From Rugalucina vietnamica (taxonomy: Eukaryota > Mollusca > Bivalvia > Lucinida > Lucinidae), in the NCBI GenBank assembly GCA_964017185.1, contig OZ024880.1:39770329-39834328 (forward strand): 64,000 bases of DNA, in the 5' to 3' direction. The translations under genes were made by a program, and so were the position numbers. Below the pieces are notes generated by a model, which did no database searches, was not told the DNA's origin, and saw nothing but the letters and a program-made list of their open reading frames with translations. This document shows, piece by piece, positions 55,560-64,000 of this stretch (its first letter is position 1; the number at the start of each line of letters is the position of its first letter).

Positions 55560-55670
55560 TCATTTTTATTTACTTGCAAAATTGCTGCTTACTGGCAAAA
55601 TTGCTGCTACAAAATTGCAGGTAACTTGACCGTTTTGGCAACAGAGAAATTGCTGCTAACAGAACCGTTT
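55560..55670 (-). repeat. small patch of the GCTGCAGC-type swarm
   Basis: CAAAATTGCTGCTTAC, AAATTGCTGCTACAAAATTGC and CTTGACCGTTTTGGC are the reversed words of 50305-53630, located just beyond the resumed hammerhead repeat. Confidence 0.7.
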
Positions 55671-55961
55671 TTCCTTATTTGGACGGTATGGTGACACCGT
55701 CAAGGGCATTGCCCTGCCTTTTGACAATCTTGTGTGCAGGAAGAAACAGATTTATTTGATTTGTTTTACAATGTCGTGTACACATAAAATGTCATTTCTC
55801 TATTTACTTAGTTTGGTTTTGAGACGATCCTGATTTTTAGCTTGATTTCAACTGAAGTTCAATGTCCGTATCCGTCACCGTCTTAATGCGTAAATGTCTA
55901 TTATTACTTTGATTACGGAGAAACATGTACAGGACCATCCATGGCATGCATCGAGATGTAA

Positions 55962-56318
55962 AAAGGTACAAGTAGGCAAAGATCAGGAAAAGGCGCAATC
56001 AGAAAAAGATTCCCACTCCAAAAACCGAGGTGGGAAAAAACCAAACTAACAATCAGGAACTTAAACCATGAAACATATCGTAAGCCGAATGAGCAGCTAT
56101 TTTCCCAATAGGTGGCCACTCAGTTACCTAAACTTAACAAAAAATATGAAAACATACATAAGGCGCCAACAGCACAAAAAATTTTTATACACCAAGACAT
56201 AAAACAAAAAGAACCACCACAGAAGTATCGACTTGGAACGATCAGTAACACAAAGTTACTGGCGGGCTTAAATCGATTTTACATGGCCATAACCTCACCC
56301 TCAGCTTCTGCAGTGGTT
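55962..56318 (-). mobile_element. 5'-truncated retroelement tail with 17-bp target duplication
   Basis: The insert is flanked by CATGCATCGAGATGTAA at 55945-55961 and 56319-56335, an exact 17-bp direct repeat. The 3' end (minus strand) is CCTACTTGTACCTTTT. The 5' truncation is at CTGCAGTGGTT. This is the clearest evidence in the window for target-primed integration of the family. Confidence 0.93.
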
Positions 56319-56334
56319 CATGCATCGAGATGTA

Positions 56335-57250
56335 ATAGCTCTGTCACATATTCACGTATCAGCGGCGTATCGCTCGCGTATCTATGAGAGTTTTGATACG
56401 CCAAGGTCTGAGCCGTATTTCGTTCGAGCGACGTATGTACCACGTACGCGTGACGTTCCTGTTACGTTCCCGCGTATGAAATGTATGCGTGACGTATCTA
56501 CGGCGTATGTACTACGTTCCAGAATTATCTGCTGCATATCTGACCTGTACCAATTGCTTTTTAATACCTATCAAAACAAACGGTTGTGTTCCCTTTGATC
56601 ATGCAATTCGCACATTACAGTTATCAATTATCAGCGGTTGAAGCTGCCACCCTAGAAATTTAGATACTAGTAACCTAGATTAACACCTAAGAAAAAAAAC
56701 CGAGGTGGTGGTGGGGGTAGAAACATCTCCAAGCTCCCCATCCTAGTCGTAAGACGACATGAACAAAGACTAAGGCTACACCAAGCGTAGTCCTGAATGA
56801 ACCCTGCATGACACCCAGAACCGTCAGAAACATCGGAAAACGAAAACATAAATATAGAAGCATTAAGATTTTCTTGGAACGCCACAAAATATTCCTAATA
56901 CGTCACTCATACTCCACAGCAGCGAAACGTACGTGGCACATACGCAACGCATACGCCATTGACACGCGAGATACGTCACACGTACGTCGCTGATACGCCG
57001 TAGATACGAAAAGAGAGTCGAGGGTAAGCCACACATACACCGCACATACGTATGTAGCAGATACAAAAGATACGCTGTACGTACGTCACGGTTACGTGGC
57101 ATGTTAACCGTGACGTACGACGTACGTGTGGCGTACCAGGAGTATGAGCTACGTATTTATCGGCGTTCCTGCCACGTTACTTTCGTATGTCTGACATATG
57201 TGTGACGTATGTACGGCGTATCGGACATGCCACGTACGTGCTACGAATTT
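56335..57250. repeat. TACGTCA/CGTATG word swarm
   Basis: CGTATG, GACGTA and GGCGTAT words dominate 56350-56540. Reversed words (ATACGTCAC, CATACGCC) dominate 56890-57080, and forward words return at 57100-57245. A GC-poorer ~340-bp segment separates the first two blocks. The plan is the same as in 38335-39402 with a different word. Confidence 0.6.
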
Positions 57251-57259
57251 TTAAGTGCG

Positions 57260-58030
57260 CATATAAAAACGTAACACCTCTGCATGTACAGTGTATCGTA
57301 CAATGATCTGCTAAATGCTTCCGTTTAATGCATCGTAGATTTCGGTAAAATTGGGTTGATGTTTGTACTTTATTCGTCTGACCGAGCCTATTCTAATATG
57401 CATGTCTAACAATTATGTACTCATAGTCAACCGTATGTACGTATTAAAAGTTTAATCTAAATGCCAACAATAGACCTCGCTCATATTCTTATTTGCGCGA
57501 TTCTTTTAAAATGCGCATGTTGTTTGTACAAAAACATTGTGTTAAAACTGTAAGCATGTCTGTTTCTTTGCCCGTATCAATGAAACTTTACTCAGTAACC
57601 TCTATTTGCGGTCGCTTTATCGTATGGCAGCGGTCAATTTATTGCATTAAATTGTCCGTTAATAATCTGCCAAACACATGTTGGCATCTAGAACAACTGG
57701 TTTAATTGGATGGATGTCAGTCATACATGCATATTAATAAACAAGTCTGAATGCAATAAATGTGAATCTGCGTTTTTCACGAAAACTCTAGTTCGCGAGA
57801 AACTAGAAAACATTTAAAACATAATTTGTTTGCGTTAAAGGGCGGGTTTGATACCATTTTCTTCCTCTAAAAGATACCTGAAGAAACTAGCTATAAACCT
57901 GACATTGATTGAATTTTATTGGCCTCAGGACACAGTCAATTACTGATAACATCTGCAGTTACATGCTCATCAGTCCAATTTAGAAGTTGCTTGAGCCAAC
58001 TGACATTCAAATTTTATGCATGATTTTGGA
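57260..58030. other. no identifiable feature
   Basis: No gene, RNA or repeat family was recognised. The frame at 57493-57705 has no known domain. Confidence 0.45.
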
Positions 58031-58034
58031 GATA

Positions 58035-58162
58035 CTTTTATTGTGTTTGCCCCAAAACATAGATTGCGAATAATGTGTAGCCACAATCTGTTTACAGCAA
58101 AAATATAAAAAACAAATGAAAAGTTTCAATTTTTACAGCTGAACTAGCGTGTTTTCGTAATG
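58035..58162. mobile_element. CATYASGAAAAC-ended MITE remnant
   Basis: GCCCCAAAACATAGATTG, GTAGCCACAATCTG, AGCAAAAATATAAAAAAC and GTTTTCGTAATG are recognisable. The hairpin is mostly deleted and the left end is lost. Confidence 0.65.
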
Positions 58163-58825
58163 GAATCTATTCAGTGACAACAGGTTCACTGGCCAAGACC
58201 TGCATTCTTTCATTTTCTCAAACCTCAAATGGTTTGTACCATTCTGTATTGCCAAATGTGTCCATTTAGTGATGAATGAAATCCCTTTGTTGGATCATGA
58301 GAATGTAGTAACAAAATATATGGTCTCCTATACTTTCTACTTTAAGCAGTGCTTGAAAGCAGTCTATTTGTGTAGAATGACTCACTTTGAAAATGGTTCA
58401 AAGGCTATTTAATTATTTTAATTACTCGTTTACGCTCACAGTAAACTACTACTGTACTAAGGCTAAAGGGACGGTCAGGTATCCTTGCCACACTATTACT
58501 GGACAAATTCAGAAGTGGCAGATTACCAGTACTGAATGTACATATTTCTTTCACCACTGTCTGACAAATGTTCTTCTTTGAACAGCCAAAGAGAAAATGT
58601 GACGGGATAGCCTCCCTTTGAAAAATACGTTGGTGCAACGTATGAGCGGCATATTGAGTGCTTGTAATATGCAAATTTCAAACTCGCAACTTTGTGAATC
58701 GAGAAAGTATTGAGAATATAGCGCAGTAAACCACCCTTGGTGGATGAGCATGCTTTTCCACCGACGGGGTTTGCTGTGGCTTGGCTCGGCTGTTCGTTAA
58801 AACAGATTATAATCAAATACCCCCC

Positions 58826-58860
58826 GCAACCCCCCCCCCCCCCCCCCCACACACACACTT
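58826..58860 (+). repeat. poly(C)-(CA)n tract
   Basis: CCCCCGCAA is followed by about 18 C and five CA units. This is a simple sequence tract similar to 41846-41868. Confidence 0.9.
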
Positions 58861-59184
58861 GTGACCCTATATGTAATTATAAACTGATGTTTCCAAAAGC
58901 ATAACCTGACATGTTTTGGATAACTCTAATTCTTCTGTTCTACAAGACTGATCTTGAAGCAATTAGATTTGACCTGATGACCAACTATGCTGAAACCATT
59001 ACGAAATCATACTGTGAGCAATGCCATTAACCTTGATTAACATCATGGATTATGTCAGTCATTTTCAGTTCCCCTGGACTACAATCAGCAATTGTCCCTC
59101 CGTCCGTACGTGTTTATACTCGTATCTCAGATAAACGAAGGGGAATTCAGAAAAAATTATCATGATGGGCTCAAGTTCATTTTA

Positions 59185-59245
59185 TTTTCTATTACTGCAG
59201 CTGGTGATGTGCCGTGTGGTGGCCCTAAAAAGTCTCCCCGTACAA
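59185..59245 (+). repeat. fragment of hammerhead repeat
   Basis: TATTACTGCAGCTGGTGATG, GTGTGGTGGCCCTAAAAAGTC and CCCCGTACA match the middle of the monomers at 53768-53822 and 54056-54108. No ribozyme is present in this fragment. Confidence 0.7.
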
Positions 59246-59433
59246 CCACGGTTTTCGCATTTCGCAAAATTTCACATCCGCTGTGTGCATAATTCGTACC
59301 AATATATTACATTTGCATGTAGAATTGTGATATTTGCGTATGTTTAATTTTAATATGATGTTTTTGGATGAACTTTAAACTCAATAATCAAACAATTTTT
59401 GGCTTGGTGTCTGAAAAGGTAAAAGTAAGCACT

Positions 59434-59647
59434 TATCACGAAAACTTGCCCATGCAAAATACAGAAAAAAATCAGCAGAAAAACTGAAACTTTCTTTGAA
59501 AAAAAAATAATCGATATTTTAATAAAGAAATTTTGCCCGAGGGTACACGTAAGAACCGCGATGAAACACATAATCTACATGTTTCAAATAAACAGTGGGG
59601 TTTAAGGTTTAAGTGGGTATAGTTTTCATGGACATGTTTTCCTGATG
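59434..59647. mobile_element. CATYASGAAAAC-ended MITE, short copy
   Basis: ATCACGAAAACTTGCCCATGC and the inverted GGACATGTTTTCCTGATG are the ends. The central hairpin is reduced to GTAAGAACCGC. Confidence 0.8.
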
Positions 59648-59920
59648 ATGATCAGGAAATAGCGCAATCCCCACCCCAAAATCCAAGGTGGGAAAAACAA
59701 ATAGAAAATTAGGTACTAATGCAAAGAGAACATGTCGTTAGCCGAGTGAGCGGGTATTTCCAAAGAGGTGGCCACTCACTTACACGATCGTTACTAAACT
59801 TGTGAAAACGAAACAAATTACATACACTACCAAAACACAAACTAACTAGAACCACAACAGAAGCATCACATTGGAACGATCAATAATCTAAAGTACTGAG
59901 GAATTTATCCTATCTTCAAG
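59645..59920 (-). mobile_element. retroelement 3'-end fragment
   Basis: GATGATCAGGAAATAGCGCAATC, AATCCAAGGTGGG, GTTAGCCGAGTGAGCGGG and TTGGAACGATCAAT are tail landmarks. The copy directly abuts the MITE at 59434-59647. Confidence 0.75.
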
Positions 59921-60059
59921 TGTCAAATAATTACCATGCTCTGACGAATTGAAATCGATGCTTCTGATTGATTGCTTTATTGAAGTGTGACTGTGATCGG
60001 CCTGTTTGTCTACGAGATATACGTACTACATTTTTGAAAGTCAGAACGGACACACAAAC

Positions 60060-60710
60060 GGAGGAACACACGGGCAACGGCTAGAGATCCATCCTATAAC
60101 CTTATATTATAGGAATTTGCCCCGATCGCCGTACGATTTTTTTGCCAGCAAATTTCCCTACGATTTTTTGGACATCGCAGATGACCATGGACTACGATGT
60201 ACATGTATGTGTTTACAATTCATACGTCCGATTTCTTGTTCTGGCTTTAGTCGACATTCTGAGACAAAAACATACGGAGATCGTAAGGAAATCGTAGGGT
60301 CTCCGCAGTATTTAAAATCTTACAGAGCCCATGTGATGTTCCTACGACCGCATGATTTTAATGGTATCGTACGAACATCTTGCGACAGTCGTGCAATAGC
60401 CGTACGGAGGCCGTACGATCACCTTAAGATTACATGTACCTTACGATTTTTGTCCCAAAATTATCATGAAAATCGTGCGATGACCGCATGGTCTCCGTAG
60501 AGCGCTCATACGATGCAACTATGACATGTCTACGGCCTACGGTCTTACGATTTTTTTACATTTGTCAACGTGCAGACTATTACAAAATCGTAGAGGCTAC
60601 AGCTATCGAAGGAAGCCGTAGAATCGTAGCCTGGACATCGTAGGGTCGCCCTGCGGAGACCGCAAAAAATGCAAAACATTGGCATCGCACGGTCATCGTA
60701 GTGCAATCAC
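60060..60710. repeat. CGTACGAT/ATCGTAGG word swarm
   Basis: CGTACGAT, CCTACGATTTTTT, AATCGTAGGG and GGCCGTACG recur irregularly on both strands. The 164-residue frame spanning 60006-60500 starts at TTG, has no known domain and follows the swarm composition, so it is not annotated as a gene. Confidence 0.6.
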
Positions 60711-60880
60711 ATGCCGAATGTAACCTAGGCATTAATAGCCATATACTTTTTACACTGGCGTTTGTGCCTAAACTTAGGCTGACAGACGACGTAGGCTGAC
60801 TAAACTGAAACTATGCCAAATGTGACCTAGACATTATTAAACATTATATTGTTTCACTGGCGTTTGCGCGCAAACACTTT
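60711..60880 (+). repeat. 102-bp tandem pair
   Basis: ATGCC(G/A)AATGT(A/G)ACCTAG(G/A)CATTA and CACTGGCGTTTG(T/C)GC recur at 60711 and 60813. Only two copies exist, adjoining the swarm. Confidence 0.75.
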
Positions 60881-62629
60881 ATTACGTACGACGTATGGTA
60901 CATGTATTTAGGCAATGCAAACTAAATTGAAACTACATTTTGAAAAACAAATGTCAGGAGCATGATTTCTGATGGCATTAGCTTGATATATGTACTAGGT
61001 ATAGTTTTTCAACATGCTGGAACTATCAATCATGCAAAGAGAGTGGCATTTTGAATGTTTTTTTCAACTTTTTAGATCGAGAAAGAGTCACTGCATGAGT
61101 ATCTCAATATTCATTTTTCAGCTGTTAAATAAGATTTTCAGGGTAAATTATCTTTGTAAGCAGTTCCGCAACTTTTTAGTTGTAAACAGCATAAATTATG
61201 CAACGCTTTCTTTAGATCACTGTAGCGACAATTCATAACCAAATGAAATAAAATGACAAAAAACGAACTTGGCACATTGCAGATTTCGCCATGTGCATCG
61301 TCCGGGTCCAATTAATGCGGGAAACTGATCCGCGATCTGAAACGTTGCTCTTGAGAATTGATGTATTATGACAAGCAGATGGTTGTAACCCCGGATTGGA
61401 CAAGGCTAATGATTCGACTGATGTCTGCCAAATTTCATATACACGCGTACATTTTCTTTCACATGAATAATTACATCCTTACATTTCTAAAACATTCGAA
61501 AACGGCGTCCAAATTGTAAGTATATGAGTATGTTTTGTGTTACCAATATTAAGGAATTAATATATACATGTAATTATTATTATTATTTGTTTTAATACGT
61601 ACACACAAAGCGCTCGGACTTTTTGTATTGCATTACTCCACAGCGTGAATCGGCTAGTCCACGGAAAAATCTGCTTGTACGCTGGCATCTTGACATATTT
61701 ACCTGCATAATCATGCGACCTTTTAGAACGTATTGCATTTAAGTGCGAGATTTGTTTTCTATCAACATTGAATAGTCCACATGAAATGGCAGACTGTTTG
61801 CGATGTTCCTTATAATTCAATTTGATGTGTTTTTCTGGGCGTTGGCTTGCGTTAGCGCGGGTTTCAATTTTATCGAGCCATAAAATCATTGGAACGGCGC
61901 GTTGAAGGTAGGAGTATTTATATGCTTCATTTAGTTTCTTAGTTCATCGTCACGTTGTGAAAGTGATTTTCATACAATGCTTTTGATCATTATATGTTAG
62001 AGGTGTTGGGGAAACTTCTGACCCTAAATCTATCTAATTTCATAGTGCAGCCTGTTCAAGTTAGGATCGCTCTGTTTTCTTGGTTGCACTGTAAAGCACA
62101 AAAGCGCTAGATATCATCCAACTCTGTTCATTTAAGTCTGATCATCAGTATGTGCATAATTTACAAACGTTGTGTTCTTTGGGAGCGATTGGTTGATTGT
62201 ATTGGAGTAGGGAATGAACGTGACCACCCTATTGTATGCATTGCATTACTTAGAAAGCACAGGATCTTATAACCGCTGAATAAACACGCAGACTCGAAAC
62301 ATCTGTACACCCCCATGCACAAACACACATAATATCAATGTTTGGACTTCTTAATTGTAAGTTGTGATTTTATATGCACTCAAGCACTTCTTTTTGTATC
62401 ACATAATAATGTGAAGCGACATCATAATTTGTATATCTTTTTCAGACTTTGTACCTGACTCAAAGCGATCAAGACTGCTGAAGACACCGAAAACATTGAA
62501 AAATAATTTTAAAAAGTGAAATGTGTTATTCATTTTCACGCCCTTTTCAAAATTGTTTGAGGTCATCAGTAGGTAGGACGAAAACGGGAGAAACCACATG
62601 TCACGCCCTCAAGCAGAACTTGGTTTGTT
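60881..62629. other. no identifiable feature
   Basis: This is a long AT-rich stretch. Frames at 61014-61238 (+) and 61557-61889 (-) show no domain I know, and no repeat family of this window occurs here. Confidence 0.4.
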
Positions 62630-62740
62630 TCACAATTGCACCGCGTGGGGCTCGAACGCACAACAAACACAGCGATGCGATGATCGAATGAGTATGCGCG
62701 TTAATGAAATCAGTGCTCTTAACCACTCGGCCAAGAGGTA
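62630..62740 (-). other. tRNA-Ser/Leu-like sequence, not functional
   Basis: The minus strand has CTCTTGGCCGAGTGGTTAAGAGC (a class II D arm) and GCGTTCGAGCCCC (a T arm). The acceptor strands do not pair and the variable region is too long. It is probably a tRNA-derived SINE head or relic, followed by a G-rich run at 62743-62766. Confidence 0.45.
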
Positions 62741-62837
62741 AAGGTGGGTGGGGGGGGGGGGGGGGCGCCCTATGAAAGTTTGCTTCTTTTGTCGTAATGG
62801 TTCTCAACATCACAAAATGTCATGATACAATTGATCA

Positions 62838-63125
62838 ATCCAAGTCGATACTTCTGTGGTGGTTCTTTTTGTTTTATGTCTTGGTGTTTAAAATATTTTG
62901 TGCTGTTGGCGCCTTATGTATGTTTTCATATGTTAAGTTAAGTTAAGGTAACTGAGTGGCCACCTATTGGGAAAATAGCTGCTCATTCGGCTTACGAAAT
63001 GTTTTCATGGTATAAGTACCTGATTGTTAGTTGTTTTTTTTTGTTTTTTTTTTCCCACCTCGGTTTTTGGAGTGGGAATCTTTTTCTGATTGCGCCTTTT
63101 CCTGATCTTTGCCTACATGTACCTT
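62838..63125 (+). mobile_element. retroelement 3'-end fragment
   Basis: CGATACTTCTGTGGTGGTTC, AACTGAGTGGCCACCTATTGGG, GCTCATTCGGCTTACG and CTTTGCCTACATGTACCTTT are in order. It is most similar to the copy at 55962-56318 (both have the ATTCGGCTTACG variant). The 5' end is truncated. Confidence 0.8.
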
Positions 63126-63129
63126 TCCA

Positions 63130-64000
63130 TATAAAGTCTAATGACCACAACTCGATCTTGGAATTACAGACGCCATATTTCTGCAATTATGCTGGCTGAG
63201 TGCCCAAGTACACAGCCAAAACTAAAACTAACTTATCAATGGTCGGACACATCCACTGCATGCATTCCCGGAACAGCTAAGACGCTGATCATTTGGTTCG
63301 CAGCACAGTGGTAAGACATCTTGCAGCACACCTAACTCTGAAAGCTCTCAGCGACTGAATTTATAAACTAAGTTTATTGATCTACCATTCGTGTCCTACG
63401 TAATAAACGAACAATTCGATTTTACAGCTAATACAAAAATAGTGGATTCCCGAAAATAATATTTCCATAGCAACAGCTGATAAACATTACCTGTGGATGT
63501 AAACACTAACAGCTGGTTGGTACACACAGCTCAGTGTGAGATATGGATTTCTGTAGGAAATAATCACATTTATTAAATATGTGTTTGTAAAAAATACATA
63601 GGTACATAATTTTCAATCAACTCCGGTGGAGGAATTTCATATCTTTTTGAAGGACAAATGAATTATATTTTTCCAATCATAAAAATGAATAAAGCAGCAG
63701 GCGAATTAGGCTTGGCCATTGAACCTGATGGCCTTAATGAAGAGAAAGGGATAAATTATTTAATTCTAGCAATATGATTTAAAGAAACCAGTGATTCTAA
63801 CCACTTAAAGAAACAAAAATATTTCCCTACCTCCTCAGATTTTTGTTACATAGACATTTTCATTACTCAATTCAGTTCGCAGAGACCAACATTTACCCTA
63901 CATTAAGAGACGCTAATAAAGGTCACTTTTTACCACTCTTAATATTGTTTGATGGCACAATTGAAAATGTACGGCCCCAAACACTATGTTTGCGCACAAA
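63130..64000. other. no identifiable feature
   Basis: AT-rich sequence to the right edge without a recognised gene, RNA or repeat. Confidence 0.45.

Noticed and set aside
58970-59000. CTGATGACC ... GAAACC resembling a hammerhead
   Set aside because: The segment between the two motifs forms no stem II and the flanks do not pair.
60006-60500. 164-residue open frame
   Set aside because: It begins at TTG, lies across the CGTACGAT word swarm and has no recognisable domain.

Overview
This is repeat-dominated nuclear DNA from an animal, most likely a marine invertebrate and probably a bivalve mollusc. The reasons are the AT-rich, ACATGTA-rich background, the eukaryotic tRNA-Leu, MITE families of kinds I associate with bivalve genomes (TTAA-flanked hairpin element, GAGCC-ended hairpin element, CTCAGGTGAGC-ended element), a (CCCTAA)n patch, and the absence of any dense gene array. 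The taxon is inferred from memory of repeat families. I recognise no host protein-coding gene. The only convincing coding sequence is a decayed reverse transcriptase on the minus strand at 20.96-21.95 kb.

Layout. 1-612: satellite of 21-bp subunits in 105/126-bp higher-order units. 0.67-2.93 kb: 411-bp satellite built of two ~205-bp halves. 3.75-5.78 kb: two further arrays (127 bp and ~165 bp). 5.83-5.97 kb: a hairpin cluster made of the same 16-bp word as the 411-bp satellite. 6-14.7 kb: nested interspersed elements, a 42-bp minisatellite and a copy of a repeat carrying a type I hammerhead ribozyme motif (8585-8630). 14.75-20.87 kb and 25.02-31.21 kb form a ~6.1-kb inverted duplication around a 4.1-kb spacer. 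Each arm carries a tRNA-Leu(CAG), intact on the left and truncated on the right. The arms differ by arm-specific MITE and retroelement insertions and look more alike near the spacer than at their outer ends. 31.8-37.5 kb holds further partial copies of the same duplicon. 37.7-38.1 kb: seven GATA-type palindromes. 38.3-39.4, 47.75-48.0, 50.3-53.6, 56.3-57.25 and 60.1-60.7 kb: 'word swarms', where one short GC-rich word recurs irregularly in both orientations. 41.9-43.9 kb: a ~2-kb element with four ~460-bp tandem units. 44.0-44.7 kb: a MITE with ~60-bp inverted ends. 53.6-55.6 kb: a tandem array of hammerhead-bounded monomers interrupted by a long-TIR element.

How the parts act together. One Penelope-like retroelement family supplies about 17 mostly 5'-truncated 3'-end copies, one flanked by a clear 17-bp target-site duplication. 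Two hairpin MITE families (GAGCC ends; CATYASGAAAAC ends) insert into those copies and into the duplicon. The hammerhead repeat resembles metazoan retrozyme or Penelope-associated ribozyme arrays and is the most interesting system in the window. Many apparent reading frames are translations of hairpins or satellites and are not annotated as genes.
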